Shown in pieces: positions 47,280 to 63,244 of a DNA stretch of 64,000 nucleotides. How positions within the stretch are numbered: the first letter of the stretch is position 1; each line of letters opens with the position of its first letter. This DNA is from Liolophura sinensis (taxonomy: Eukaryota; Mollusca; Polyplacophora; Chitonida; Chitonidae), in assembly GCF_032854445.1 (NCBI RefSeq), contig NC_088303.1, forward strand, positions 29,243,265 to 29,307,264, in the 5' to 3' direction. The notes beneath the pieces are model-generated. The model ran no database searches. It saw only the letters and a program-made list of their open reading frames with translations, and was not told the origin of the DNA. The translations under genes and the position numbers were made by a program.

Positions 47280-50200
47280 AAGGTCATGTACGTGACATAA
47301 ACACATGTGAAATGGTAATGATAAGGATTGGAGCTTCATTGTCAGCATGCAGACATTAAAAAAATGCAAAAGAAATGAAAAAGCTAGCTTTTACATGTAC
47401 TTTGACAAAATGAACACAGAGACAAATTATGAGCAATCATGTATGAACTCTCAACCTTCTGTTATACACATGAAAACAACCCGATAGATCTACTCTTTAT
47501 CATAAATCAGCCACCATCATGTAACCCTTGTGACAATCATCTGAACAGTGTGACATCAACATCTGACATTACACGGCATGTCATTACTTCAGTTACTGAG
47601 AAGCAAAGATTACAAAAAAAAAAAAAATCAAAAGACTCACATCAAACGAAGAGTTTTGTGAGTGAAACATATAAATGGAGTCCTACCACGGAACAAAAGC
47701 AATATCAGCCGAACATAGAGGATATCCTCATCTCACATGTACCAACAGCCCCTGAAGAGTGTATTCTGACTACATGGACAGCTGTTGTGATATGTAGTAC
47801 TATGGCTGTAGTTACAGGCTGATAGCACAACATCCCAACCAGAACAAGAACATAAGTTATCACAAAGTAGACTGGTAAATATGAGTGCAATTGTGCAGTC
47901 AATGTCATTATCCAGTTTTCTGGGCAATTAGACACTAATTTCCAAACATGCTCCAGTAGCTGGTACAATCATAGTCTTGTTACTTCAACAGTCCAGTCGC
48001 ATGGTTATGCAAACTTACCTCAGATACTCTAATAATCCTCGCCCTGTATTCTGACTGCTAAACGAGGCAAAAATCAAAACTAACTAACTCAATTTAAAAC
48101 TGACAGATTTACTGACACATTTGTTACCTTGTGTGTAAATGGCAGATAAAATGAATCGTAATCTGTGAATTGAATAAAGTTCAAATCTCCTGATAACCAA
48201 TTTCTTTTCGTGGAAGCATTCCGCCTATTTCTAAACAGTATGCATGCAACAGCGTTTGGAATGATCAGGTACAAAATGTACGGTCATGCACATACTCACA
48301 AGCTGTTATTAATGGGATTAAAACACTTAATGATCTTTATAAACCACCGAAGCTTATTATTATTTAGATGATTTACATAAATATTTTCACGCATGGCACT
48401 GTGAAAATATTTCAACGATTGTTGATGGTAGCGTTGTTATCAACAACACGCATTCTGTGCATTCAGTTGTACGTAAAATATGTGACTTTATGGTGCTACG
48501 TAAAATTTTCCATATTTGGGAAAAATATTAGCATTTTTACACTTTGTCCTACAATCATAAGGTTAACAACCGAATGTAGCAGACTTCATTGATTGTGCCA
48601 GTTTGATTCTGACCAGATTTATTGCAGAGTATCAAGCAGAATAAACACTTGCTGTGAATGTTTCATATCTCAACAATTAACCCCATATAACAGTGGCGGA
48701 AACCACAGAAAAATCGAAGACAGGATGTTCTGATAACATCCTGTGTACATTCTGCTACACTGATACTGACTTCCTACTAAGCATGTGCAAACCACCAGCC
48801 CTTAGAATCGGTACACTGAAATATGGGAGACATTTGAGCGCAAACTTTAATTACAACTCCAGCTTGTACCAGCTATCTTGATGGAGAACTCTCCGACAAG
48901 AAAATACCACAATCACATTGATTTTCATCTAGCAGGCTAACAGTAATGAAGAGTTATATCTCACATAAAAAATCATTTCTACTCAGTCAAGTGCGGAAAT
49001 TATAAATGCAAATGAGGCAAAAATACAAGTCGTGCAGAAAAGCACGATTTTATTGCAGTCCGTTTAACCCGTGTGGAGGGTTTACATGTACATCTGCACG
49101 GATGACTGACTCCCAGGGATTTGCCATCGATAATACACACCCATTGCGCAGAACTAACCACCACGGTGTGTGAAAACAGGAAACTTGTAAAAAAAACACA
49201 AACCTGAGAAAATTCTTATACTTTTACATTTGACTTGAAGCCTTTAATTATCCTACAGATGGGAGCTCTTGCCTTGGGAAAAACAGTTCGGTGAACAGCA
49301 GATCAAAAATTTCACCATTCATTTGGCTCTACTAGAAGATCAACCCAAATTTGATGAAAACTATCTACTCCGTGAAAGGAATGTGGAATTCTGTCCATGA
49401 CAGGCATGTGTTTGGATACAAGCCAACCCATCCTTCAATCATGCAGAGGAATTCAAATGTGAAACAAAATCTCACTGTGTAGCAAACCTGACCAATACCA
49501 CGAAGTCCAATATACCTTTTGAATATTCATAAAGGAAGGACATTATGTACATTACAACATTAGCACAGGCATAGATAACGGCTGTCAATGGTCTCAACAA
49601 ACAATTTGTACAAATCCATATTTGAATCATCTTACATCATCACCCTGATAATTATCACTACTCTACCACCAAGATGAGCTTGAGACGTTGGAAGAAGTCA
49701 GATACGATCACCAAAATGAGCTTAAGATGTCTGAAGAAGTGCGATAAAGGATTATCACAATTTTAGAGAAATGCACTCGATAAAACATACACAAAAACAG
49801 CTTTGTACGTTTATAGGTATCTGCAGGCAGCCTTATCTGAGAACAGCGAAGGTGACGGCCATATATATACAAAGCTAATCATGATAAAAAGTATAACACT
49901 GTTCATTAACAGCAAAAATGCCGCGTACTACTGAGCTACTCCCATTCAGCAAAAACTATACTTCTCTAGTGCATGTGTCTTTAATCCAAATTTTCCCATC
50001 CATGTTCCAGAATTTAGCATCAGTTGCCCTCGTTGTGTAAATCAATTAATTTATGCTCACATAATATGATATATGTCCACCTTTCATGCCTGGATGAGTC
50101 TGGTGACCCAGAGCATATAGATGTCACAACAGAATACCTGTACTGCTATAGCAAAGTGAGCACTGATTGCTAAACAAACACAGGTAACCACTCCATCACT

Positions 50201-51175
50201 TCAGCCATTATACAGTTCCAAGGCTGATTAGGTCTGCTAGCTCAAAGAGTAAGTTAATCAACATGCAATCATGCCTCCAATAGGTAACTAAAGGTACAGC
50301 AAACACAAGCTTCTGGAGGCTACCGCCTGGATTGATTTTATAGTTGCACACAGAAGGTTCGATACTATAAGTAATCCCTTCCTATACAACCACACACGGA
50401 CAAGACGGTTTATTAACTGTATCATCAGCACATCTAGTGTGTTTGAATTTATTCGACTAGAGTTTTATGTCCTAATCAACAAAGCTATATGCATCTCAGA
50501 GGGAAACTGGGGTGTGACAGTAGTGGTGGCATGATGCCATACACATTTGACCATTCTGTCAGAAGGGGCTTAATTTACAGCAAATGAAGACGACTGATGA
50601 TGAATGATTAATATATTACACTGTCACAGGTAACAACATACAGGCCCTACACACTGTGACAGTTTGTCTGGGAACAGTTAGACTTGACAGAGTAAATTGC
50701 TGTTTGATGCAACGAGAATAATTGTGGAACAATGTCTCTCATCACAAGGGACTGACCTTAAGACTTATCACAATGTACCCATTTATCACACAACTGTTCC
50801 TGTATCCAGTAGCTGTTCAAAAAACCTACCGCTGTACACTTATCATCTGAGTTGTAAAAAAAAAAAAGAGCTTTGTACAGAAATGTTCTCATCAGCCACA
50901 TTGTAGTTATCAGAGTCCGTCTAAGTTTCACTCACTGTGGTGCTCACGACTTTATCTCGAAGGAAAGCTAGGCGATCAAAATACTTCTGCTCATACTTCA
51001 GTGACAACATCCCTGTCAAATCTGATATAGCACTGCTCATGAAAAATATCAGAGAATATCCACACACCTGTTCAAAGGTGTGGAAGAATGGTGCAGACTG
51101 GAGGCCATACATATGTAAAGACAGAGTAGGTGATCATATTACATCAACCTCCATCTACAGCTTCATCGTCATCAG

Positions 51176-51312
51176 CATGGGAAGGTCTGGCAGCAACCTG
51201 CAGATGGTCGTGAGTTTCCCTGCCTGCTTTCCTCCCACCATAATGCTGGTCGCCATTGTACAAGAGAAATATTCTTTAGTACAGCGTAAAACACCAATCA
51301 AATAAATAAATA
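51176..51312 (+). mobile_element. tRNA-derived SINE, 3' half, plus orientation
   Basis: GGGAAGGTCTGGCAGCAACC, CAGATGGTCGTGAGTTTCCC, CTCCCACCATAATGCTGGTC, then GTAAAACACCAATCAAATAA and (ATAA)n. The tRNA-like head is missing. Confidence 0.82.
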
Positions 51313-54300
51313 ATCTTGATCAGCATGATCTATATAAAAACAATACATATCAGGCAGAGGACACATGCACTGAATCTATCTTTCCATTAAGATTCACTGC
51401 AACAAATTCAAAGTGCAAGCATAAAAGGTAAGTTAATTAATGGCTAATTTACGCCAACCTGGTTGAGCTAGCATATTACCATGTGGCAGTTGTATACACT
51501 GGGAGTACACGTTAGACTAACGATGTGTAAATCAATTTTCTTCCACATATAATAACAGGATGTAGCCTCTTCTGATACTGAGCTATTCAGGTAATAAATA
51601 TCTTAATACAAGTAAATCCTCACCTGACACAGGTAATGCATCGACACAGGGACAGCACAAGTACAGGGGGTGAGGATAAGACGTGGCAGTGTCCCCCTCT
51701 AACACCGGATGTCCACCCTAGTTATGCATCAGTCCCACATGGGCTTAAAGCTCCATGGGCCATAAGAGACATGGTCTGTGAGGGCTTTCAGTGCTAGATG
51801 AGCTAGTACCGTCTCAGGTAACCCTTATTACTTGTGTGCCTTGGGAAAATCCTGCCCGCTCACCTGCGTGTGACGCTAACGGCTTATCAGGCCAGGACAG
51901 GCCCTGGTGATGATGAGGATCTGATATGGCCGTGACACTATCATATTACGCGAGGTGCAAAGAGAACATCACCGCTCAAGTTGTTCAGCTAAATGAAACG
52001 CAGTTGTTTGTCGGCTGAATTAGTGCTGATCAGAGGTGGGTGCTGCAGGTAACCTGCGCTGGTACGCCACTCAGGTACTAGCAATACAGCACAAACAGCA
52101 GAGCGGGTACAGGCCAAGCCCACGGTGTGCTAGTAAAGGCATATACTGGCTCAAACCATACAGCCCCTGGGGCTAAAGCTGTCAGAAAGCTGTGACATGT
52201 AGATAATGTGGCCAGAGTTTTTCCTTCATACCTTAATAAAATAACAATAACAGCCTATGTCCAGAGGATATACCCGTTACAGCTACACAATGCTCCAGTT
52301 GCTTTCAAGGCAAACTCAATCTATGAGGTCCGGTTTGAGCTTCTATTGTTATATCAAACCATATTATTGTTGCAAATAGTTTGACTTGATCACTCGGATC
52401 TACACTAGGACAGCAAGTCATGTGACACACAAAAGACATCTTTTCCACCTCGAATCTGACTAAGAATCTATCATTAGCGTATCATTAAGAATTTTGAGAA
52501 ATCAGAGGAAGGCTACAAGTCCTGAAACATTCTCATGTACTAACATTTACCATCCATTTGTATTGGCTTTTGTCTTTCACTTTTTGTTATTTCTTTCAAC
52601 GACACTTTTAGAGCATATTTTCATACTCCCAGAGCACGTTTCAATGACAGCATTTGTTAGACCGATGTTTACATGGAAAGTGTATGTTTCCATGACAGTA
52701 ATTTTCGGACACACCACTCTCAATACTATTTTATTGGTAAATGTCACATCTTGTTCCCTTAAGATGGATTTTTATTTCTCTGTATTAATACATTCATTTG
52801 GGAGTAAATACATAACAACATAGAATGGTGTCAGTAATATTGCCGTTCTTCCAACTAATTAAAATTTCACTGATTACTACTCATTCAAAAATTGACAATA
52901 AAATATGTCTAAAACTGATGACATTATCATAGGAAAGGTCAAAGAATAAACATGTCAGCACATTGGTTAAGCTTCCCCAATTTAACAAGGAGACAAACTG
53001 AAGACCTATCTACAAATCAAGATAATTCTTCAACTACACCCACTGGCGTCATATAGATAATTAACCAGAACAAAAATCCCTGACAGCTAAAAGCACTTAA
53101 AGTGGAAATAGGTGATTTTATATTTATGGCAGATCAAACTCCCACGTAGAAAAGCCCTTAAGGAATCCTGGGACCCTGATGGCAGGACGGGAATCATCTA
53201 ATAACTAATCAACTCCGTCCCTCATAAATACACATACACAAAGACGCCAGCTGACAGCCCACCGTTCACCCGGTTGCTTATAGCACGGCTTACGAACTTG
53301 CTGCGATGAGGATAAGATTCATACTGCGATTATCGTCTAAGCAGACCGATACCTTGTCTTGTGAGTACGATGAAAATCTATGAAGCTGCGCCATACCCTG
53401 GTATGAATCATCAACCACTGTCAGCCTTCATTCTAGGATGCCGAAGTTTACACCTTCAGGCAACAAATATCTACATCTACATGACTGTGAGCAAAGCATT
53501 TTTACATCCGTTTTTTGACTGCAGAGTTTATCTATTACGCAGGGGGTGTTTTAATCTGCCAGAATCTGGTCGTTGGAAAAGGTTGACTGTAATAAGCAAT
53601 GGGTCGATTCCACAAAGCTTCTGACTGAAGACAAAATTGAAAACCTCATCACAGTACTTAGTTTTTGGATCCTAAAGTTGAAATTTTGACCTGTATGTCT
53701 TTAAATAACATTAACATGAATGAGCTACTCAACATTTTTACGGCCCAAAAGTAAGTACTAAACTAGCATTTTCTATTTTGGGTTAAGTTAAAAATGGATT
53801 TGTATAATCGGCCCAATTGGTACTTGTTGGTCATAACTAGAAAGCAGCACTGGGGTGGGGTGTCACATATGTCTGCGGTACAGCCTTACTTACGTACATG
53901 TAGCACTTTAATTAGAGATTATGTTCTTGGATATCGTGTGACAGGGATATATCTAGCACCATAATAATTAAAGCTAACATACACATACATTATTATGTCA
54001 CTGTGAGATACTCAACCCCATTTCATCAATTATTTGATTTTTATTGTTACAACAAGATACATATGTTGCGCAAACAAAGACAGCTGGATGAATTGACAGG
54101 TATTTACACAGTACATGTAATCAGCATGTAAATCTGTCAGCTGCCATATATCTGATGACATCAAAATCTGTGGCCGATCGGCGAACTCTAGTTACATGTG
54201 CCCTAATAACTCATCTAATATCACCATATCTGACAGGCGATCATGCCACACTGCTATTACCTAGGTAATGTTAACAATTGAAAACTACCTTGAAGGTACC

Positions 54301-54550
54301 TCATCTACACGAAACAATGGCACTTGTGGCTGATAAGACTATCATAGATAAACAGCCTGATAAACAAGTCTCTGTGCTGTACTTCTCAACCCCATTTGCT
54401 TACAAAACAAACTTGTGTACTACATTACAGAGATGTTAAGTGCACTATTCTGCTTAGACTGACCTACTTCTAAGAAAGCCAAGCAAGGGGTATGGTCAAT
54501 CCTGTCAAAGTACCTGAATGTATTCTAATTCTAATAAATCCTCATCCAAA

Positions 54551-54679
54551 ATATGCCACACACAAACATGCCTTGTTAAACAGATACAGAAAAATATGCC
54601 ACACACAAACATGCCTTGTAAAACGGATACAGAAAAATATGCCACACAAAAACATGCCTTGTTAAACGGATACAGAAAA
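54551..54679. repeat. 43 bp tandem repeat, three units
   Basis: ATATGCCACACACAAACATG then CCTTGTTAAACAGATACAGAAAA. Units start at 54551, 54594 and 54637 with few differences. Confidence 0.9.
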
Positions 54680-57600
54680 ATATGAGGAAGACTGCATGGG
54701 ATGTATACTGCATATTTTACAAACAGATCCACACTTAATGGAAGGGATATGTATCTACAGCAAGACAGCGATCATTAAATATTTATTAATAATCATGACA
54801 TATCATCACGGGCTTAGGCATGATCACGTATATTTTTACCAGTTACATTTCCAATAAAAAAAAAGCTTCAGACATCAAGTCACGACTCTGAACTTTCCAG
54901 AGATAAAAATGTTGTGTCTGTACCAAATAAAACAGACTTGAATATTAACGGAAAGAGTATTAAAAAGTGGATCATATTCAACTCTTGTTTTTTTCTAAGG
55001 TACATTTTGAACAAACTCATCCATCACTGGGTTAATGAATTCTTATTTCATGGTAGCTTTCACAGCCTAACCTGTCAAAATGTCAGTGGGGAATATTGGC
55101 AGCCCACTTGTGGCTATCACACAGTCACCTGTGGAAGACGGATCACAAATTGCTAGGTGATTAGCCCCACATAAATCACCTCACAGGTACGACAGCTCCT
55201 TGACCTTACCCTCTAACTACCGGTGCTTGGTCATAGTTCAAAGGGAAGGGTTTGTTTTAATACCTCTTCTGACTTGGACAAACTGCCCAGTAACAAACAC
55301 TTCAACTTTTCATGCCCTGTTATATCAAGGTAATTTATCCATACAAATAGGCTAATAAAAAACAAAGAATGTTTTATGAAGAAAGAATTCTTATAAAGAA
55401 AAACAGATGAGATAGTGGACTTCCTGATCTAAGTAGTTTATGAGATGATAATTTTGTCTGCCACAAATGACCTCAACCCTGGGGAAATAAAGGGGCTTAA
55501 TTCTGTTGCATTAAGTATAGGATAGGGTTGCATATTTCTTCCAAGAATATCATATGCCTAAGCCTTTGAATTTCACTTTGCTTAAGTTTTCTGGCTTCTT
55601 AAAGGTGTCACTCAATGTTCAGGACTGACTCATTTTAAGGTCGGTCAAAAATTGCCAGTACACAATCTGCTTATGTCATTCTTCATTATGCCGCAAATCA
55701 CCATAAAACTGAATGTAAAAGATGGCAACCGTCACTTTATGCAACTAGTTCTGTGAAAAAAGGTTCTGTAAATGCTGAAAACAAGAAGGATCTGCATCTA
55801 AACTAAATTGGCAGACCAATTTGAAAGATTTCATCATGCAGGCAAGGGGCGACTAAGTGGCGTTCACAGCTACAAAATGGTGGATGAAATACAGTCCACT
55901 CGATTGCTCGACAATTGTTGTGTGTTTTGGGTTTTGCATCGTAAATTATCGGACAACTAATACTTCAGGTGTTAGTTAGTCATCAAGAGATGCACGAAAA
56001 CATGCATGAAGTAGTTCATTTTGTGAATACAAAAACTGTGCGATTAGCTGTGTTTTCATTACCCGATCAAAATCATTGGGTGATACTTTTAATATGGAAT
56101 TGCTGAACATCACAGTGAAGTTTAACTGTACCAGTAGACCAGGAAATGGCAGTTTTAAGATAAGTACCCAACCTAGAGCAGTCTGTGCACTCACATGTGA
56201 TACATGTACATCAGTATGTGCATAATCAGCAAATGTAATTAGGCTCATTTATATGCAAATGGTGTGCTAAGTCCTATCAGCCTTCCTCATCACATTGTCA
56301 TGAAGTCGAGCTTTCTGTTTTCACAAATCAATTTGGGTAAACCAATAACATTAGCATTCCAGGACAGGAGGCAAAAATATGGGAGACATTTTATACAGCT
56401 GAAAATGAGACTGGCTGTACACGCACTGTCTGTGCAAAGAAACCCTGCTATCTTGTAACTGTTTATTAATTATTAAAAGCTTAGACGGCATTGGAATTAT
56501 GTGTAACGCTTCATTTGCCCAGGCCCAGCTAACAATTACCCTGATCGTCTGATGATAAAGAATTTTCACAAACTTGCCAGTCAATCATCCTGAAAATCTG
56601 TAAACGTTTAACTTTGGGTTATTTAGCTTAAACTATTTTCGGATCACTGAACATTTTGTGGAAGACAAGGTAAATCTAATGGTATAGGTTTTCAAAAATT
56701 TGGACACATACTGTAAATGTTTCACTTTTAGGAACTGCAGTCTGACATCAGTGGTGTTTAACATGGCTAAGTAATATCTGTAAACAAGCGTCATACTTAT
56801 GTATATGGATGTTTCTTGAAACAGGATTCAATCCTTCTGGCTGAAAGACAACTGACTATATAAATGATGATAGCAGATGTCCAGCATTGTCCATACAGTG
56901 TCAATCCACTGAACTACCCTAGTTAAAAGTGAGCACACATTTAGGCCTGCTAGGGACTGGTCACATTCTCGACATGTGAGGTCATTCCTCCAGGTGAGAT
57001 GGTAACAGATTGGGCATGACAACACCCATACAGGTGAGTTTATGCAAGTCCTGTCCCACCCCCACCCCCAACTTATCCTTTTGAAGAGTTAATGAGCCTG
57101 GGGATCAAGGGGGAGACTTTGTTCACAAGTGGGCAAGTTAGATCCAGGTCTCAAAGCCACAGGGAGTTGAGGCTTAATTCCATTAAAACCCCAGGTGACC
57201 GAAACCCATGCCCTGTTTCACAAACAACCCCCATGGACACCAACTAAATAGGCCTAAGTTAAACCTTTCTGGCTGATCAAACAAAAGTGGTCAGCTTGTC
57301 TGTGAGACAAAATGCAGACAAACATAGCACTGCAGGAATTGATAATAGTACAAGAAAAATATTGGATGAGCTCTCTGTCAATTCTATGCCTTAAACTACA
57401 TGACTGACCCAGTTTTGGAACCTGGAATCTGGTTTTAGGCAAGGAGCCTAATCTCCCCAGTAAAGTTTACCAATATGTGGTGACAAACACTACAAAACTG
57501 ACACCATTTTGTCTGCAAATATCATACCAGAAGGTCTGACCTTTACAGCTGTTTAAAATGGGAACTTTCACCCTGTGTGAACTGTGGAGAGTTGTTAATA

Positions 57601-59873
57601 TGTATTACATAAAAGCAATTGCAAAGAAGCACAGAGAAAACCAGTAATACTGAATTTTTACTCTCTTACTATTTCTTAATATTTATAATTTCGATAAAAT
57701 CTTCCATTTCAGCCAACTTTTTATTTAAAACAACAATTTTCTATGGATTATGACTTAAAAATAAAAACAATAAATCAGGTAAAAATGTCGTCTCATTAAC
57801 CTTGCTGTGAGCTTTTGAATATGCAAGCAAACTTTGCCTGCAGACTACATCCTCAAAGGATGATTATCTACGGTTGGCATCAGATTTTCAATTAAATACA
57901 GCTTTGATCATTTTCTTTAGAACAAGCCAGAAAGAATGTTTAAGACATCAAACTGATGAAAAAGATGTTACATGTACATATACATAAAAAAAGATGTCTT
58001 TTTAAAACATATCTGATCATCAGTCCAACTTTGAAGTCACATGTATCTGAACTTTGTACTGAAGGTTAATCAAAACCTTCTTTGAGCAAATTTCCCCTAG
58101 GTACAAAAATGTATATATTTGTCTGTATATAAGAGGGGAACTGCTTGTTTATTATCCTTGTCATCACCACTGTCAAAATGCAGACCTTAAACTCACACTG
58201 AATACACTATTCTGTTTACTTGGATGGCGATAAGCCTGAAAATTCAAGATTGATTTCCCACAAACAGCTTCTCAAGTGGAGGACATTGGGGTATAAAAAT
58301 CCACACTCTTGGTATAAATACACTCACACAAGCTGTGAAGCTGTTAACCTGAACAGAGGAAAAGCAGTCCTAAACGCCACTTCCAACATTGATACCAACA
58401 CAGCTAAACATGAACACTGTCATCTCATTAAAGGTTACACATCTTTACAAACCACCATAAGGGTAACTGTACACTAGCTATTTAAGGTCAGTAAGTCAAT
58501 CTTACTCCAAGGTCATTCCAGTTAGCACATGTTTTGGTGTAGGCTTTCCTCACAAGGGGATTCCCCACTGTGCCGTGTTTGTATTTACCAAAACCACTTT
58601 GCTTATAAAACCACTACAACCCAATCCAAAGTAAACCATAAGACACACCATGCAGGTCTACCTATACATACTGCATAGCTACTATATGCAAGCTGTAAAC
58701 TATTTATGCAAACTAAGCACATAAACACATAATTTCATGTGGTTGTCCTCAGAACCATGCCAATTTTACTCAGAGGTAAAGACAAATATACCAGGGAATG
58801 CACCTGTGTTAATATCTTTCAATGCAATCTCTTTAACATCATAACAATCAAATATAAAATAAAGATGGCTAGCATCCATATGTTATTTCTACATTTTTCA
58901 TCATTTATTCTATGTCATGTAAATACAGCCTAAGGCCTGGTTGTTCAAAACTGTTTGAAGACTTAATACCGGATTTAACTTTAAACCAAATCTTCAATTT
59001 CGTACTTAGCCCAAAAATAATTGTATAACAGTATATTAAATATGAACTCAGTCTCCTACTGTTGTACTATACTAGATTTTGGCCACCTGTATTAGCTGCT
59101 GAAGTTGGCTAAAATCTTAATTATAAAATTTGACTTAATACCAGTATTAGCTAATACACTTTTGAACAACTGGGTCCAAACTTGTGCAGAATGAAGTTGT
59201 ATACCCTCCTTAATTAGGTTTAACCCTTTTCGTCCAGTCGTTTGAAACTGAAAATATCCTCAATGTCTTGTAAATACACAAGTCTTTATCTCATCATAAT
59301 CTTGTTTGCACAGCTTTGGGTTGTTTTTGTCTGATGTCTTTTTTGACAAAGTCTGTCATATTGTGATATAATTGTTGTTTTAAGGGGCCTCTGGGAAAAA
59401 CCTGTTGTCATATTAGTAGATGAGAAAGCTATATGTATGTTAAATGGATTAAACCACATTAAATGGGTTGGCTGATTACTTCAGGGCTTCATCTTCAGTT
59501 CGAGTCAAATATGTGCCCCTCAGGTTTCTAAACATTCTTCAAAACTTTGTTCCAGGCTAGTGGATATGCAGATATATGAAGACAGGAAGTCATACTTATA
59601 AATACTTGCTCATGCAAACCAGACTGACAATCCTATGTATGTGGACAACGTATAGGGATTAGTGGACCTGATTTGCATCTATTTAGTGCAAATTATATAT
59701 CAATAAGTTGACAATCTTCAGTGAAAAAATTCCATATACACTATACTTGCTAACAGTTCATATATTCTATCACGCAAAAATTTAATCTTGCCTTTACATG
59801 ATAATGTTATCAAAGCTAACTAAGGTACAAGGCAAAAACCAGCACTATATCAGCCACATCACACAAAGATTAC

Positions 59874-60022
59874 TTATTTGATTTACTTAATTGCTGTTTC
59901 ACAATGTACTCAAGAATATTTCACCTATACGACGGCGGCGAGTATTACGGTGGGAGGAAACTGGACAGAGCCCGGGGTGAAAACATCACCACCCGCAGAT
60001 TGTTGGAAGACCTTCCACAAAG
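59874..60022 (-). mobile_element. tRNA-derived SINE, 3' half, minus orientation
   Basis: CTTATTTGATTTACTTAATT, then ACTCAAGAATATTTCACCTA, CGACGGCGGCGAGTATTACG and AGATTGTTGGAAGACCTTCC. It ends before the tRNA-like head. Confidence 0.78.
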
Positions 60023-62942
60023 ATCATAATTCACAAATACTAGCTGTAACTCAGATAATGTGCTACATGTATAAATGGACAGGTATTATCCTTGTACTCT
60101 TATAAATAACAATTAATGCTTATAATCATAAACGCTATAGCCATATTGTGCCAGAATATTAATATGCGCATGTATAATTAGGCTCAAGAGTATACACAGA
60201 CTTCACAGTCTATATTCACAGCTTAACTGGAACAGATATAACATACAGCCCGTGATACTGACGATACCAATTAACCCACAAAATACCTAATGCAATCAAA
60301 TCAAAACCTGACAGATCTGCGCCCAGTGTTTTTGTCAGATCGGGAGCGTCTGTATCATGTTGCGCATTAATCAGATCTGCACTATGTTAAATCTGAGCAT
60401 ACATCTATTAATATTGCATCAAACTTTGAATCAGTCTATCCTCATTTTGGGTGATGCACATCATATCACTGTTCATCCAACTCAGTACTTACGTAAGAAG
60501 ATCGAAACAGAGCTTCCAGGTTCAGTTACAATTCACTGAGGTACATATAAACATTGACGCATAAATTCTAGCTTCGTGTAAATTGCAATACCAACAGACT
60601 TTCAAGTTAATTACTTTAAGCATTTCCTACACGGTTTTAAAAGGTTTTAATAGGTCTCTGATCTTATCGCTTAATCTGGCCAGGTACAAAAAAAATATAT
60701 ATGTCTTTGTGAATTAATATCCCAAGGGTACAAACTCCAAAAACAGGTTATGCATCTTGACTTGCCAGATAAAAATCTAAAGATTCTGTAATGTTTATTA
60801 CACATACATTTCTATCCCATACATCTCACCTGAATACCAGGTACGTTAATTTTTCCAGGTATGTATCTTAACTTTGACTTGTATGAAAAATTCATGAGTA
60901 CAAGACAAAGTTATATATCTATGTTACGAGGATATACACATTCTGCATTTAATACCTGAATATTTGTAAATATCCTTTAAACTATTGACAGATTTATGCA
61001 CAAAATCCATCTAACAACAACTGTATAAGAAACCAATGAATTTCATTTCCGTGAAAAAGATAATCAAGATATAAATAGGCCTGAAACTCTCAGGTATAAC
61101 AGCAAACAGAGGATTACCTTTCACAGAGCTGGTCTTCAGCTGGCCACAGTACAGCTACAAGTATATCCAACAGTCTATGACACCTGAGTATACTCACAGC
61201 CCTTTAACCTGACCAGGTATGAACAGCCCAGAGCGGCCTGTGACATGCCTAAACAGCGGCCCAATTAAGTAGTTAATTCTTGCTCTGTGTTCCAGCCTTA
61301 GTGTTGATCACAGTGGGGTTTGTGCTCTTTATTAGTTCTCAGTCATGCTGTGAGTCAGGAGGCCTCAAGAACATTACTGATCCTTACCTGACACTACAGG
61401 TACGTAATCCATTCAAAAGGGCTCAGCAGGGGGTTTTGTCCCCACCATGAAACCCCCAAGACACTTTACATGGATGATTACCTTTACCAGATCAAAGGCT
61501 GAACAAAGCCCACATTCATAACACTTTCTTCTCTTCCAGGTAACATTGTGTAAATATGAAAGCTCACAAGACTGAAAATGACCGAAAGAATGTCCCAAAG
61601 AGTAGCAAAGATTTTTAGCTTTGCTAGAACTTCAAATGTTCGTCGAAACATGAGCCTGTTCCTCGCAACAAATACCGCTTTAATAGTGCAGTTGAACCTG
61701 TCAAGGGTAAAAAAAGATTTTAGAATTCCCCTATCTAACAAATTAGCAACATATCAATTCAAAAAAAACTTTAGTAGGAGATAGCAATATGAATGTGTAC
61801 TGAATTTTCTGTCAAATCTTTGGAAAGTTGGTATCTTTAAGGTCAAACTCATTTCTCAATGCCCTTCTTTGGAAATGTTTGAAACAGTTTCATACAACTC
61901 TTGAGAATGAATACTTAGTATGAACAGCTTGAGGATATGTGCCAATAAAATGACCATCATGATAGTAAGGTGATAGCTTATAAATTAATGATTAAAATCT
62001 CGTTAAAAAATTTTACATCCTGTGTCTAACATCTTGCTTGACATGCGAAGTTGCATGGAAAAGTATGAGACCCTGCAAATCTCAGTCAACAACTCCAATG
62101 TAAAAAGTTTTGTCGAGTTTGCACGATAGTAGATTTTTCTGATATGACAGGCAAAAAAGAACTTTAAACCAACAAACCCAAGATACGTTAGAAAGAAATT
62201 ACACAATTAGAAGTGACATTTGTCTATAATTGCCTGACAGTCAGGAAAACAGCTATTGGATATGAGAGTTTCACAGCACCATGGAAAAAAAATCTATATT
62301 GATTTGTACTGAAAGCTTGTTTTTCACATCAACAGTCAAAGAAACAGTCGTCCATCTTCTATATGGGCAAAAACGATGTCACTGCAAAGTGTCACATGAT
62401 TGACAGACCAACCCATTGGCGTTTAACACTACAATATGAGGCATCAGCAGTTTTTATGGTTGTCACTTGAAGAGATGATCTTCCACACTATACAACAACA
62501 ACCAGAACTACAGGGATGGCAAGTGAATGGCAATGTGGCAATCTCCAACTTTAACCATTGTTTTACTATCGACACCTTAAACTACTAGAACAGGTTAATG
62601 TTCACACTTTATCATTTCAACATGACCATTTTTCTAACCCAGCCACATTTGTAGTTAACAACAGATGTACCAATTTACATTTATACCTTGAAGGTGGATT
62701 CCTGCTTCCATAATCAATGTATATGTTGGGGTTTAACGTTATATTTAACATTTTTTCGGCCCTATGATGAGAAAGAGTCAAATGTGTTTGTGTACATATA
62801 TCGTTTCTCCATAGCCAGTCACTGCTGTTTTTGTTTCCTTGGGTCACAATGGTGTCTGGTTGTACCAGGCCAGATCCAAAGAGAGTATATTTTAATTTAG
62901 TGCTGCCTCACTAAAACACCACGTCAAAATAAACCTATCCGA

Positions 62943-63143
62943 TTGGTTTACTATGCCATACTCAAGAATATTTCACTTATACAACAGAGGCTAGCATTAT
63001 AGTGGGGAAAAAAGCAGGCAGAGCCCAGGGGGAAACCACGACCATCTGCAGGTTGTTGGCAGACCTTCTTGCATACGGCCAGGGAGGAAGCCAGCATGAG
63101 CTGGACATGAACCAACAGCCACCATACTGAGGAGAGACGCCAC
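62943..63143 (-). mobile_element. tRNA-derived SINE, most of the element, minus orientation
   Basis: Runs from TTGGTTTACTATGCC through AAGAATATTTCACTTATACA, GCATACGGCCAGGGAGGAAG and CCAGCATGAGCTGGACATGA. The tRNA-like head is lost or degraded after about 63143. Confidence 0.8.
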
Positions 63144-63244
63144 ACACAAAGTCACACAATGTAACATTATAAACACTGACATGGTGCTACCCAGTAATTA
63201 GTCCATTGATCTGCAGGAGGCCACATGATTAAAAAACGATTTTA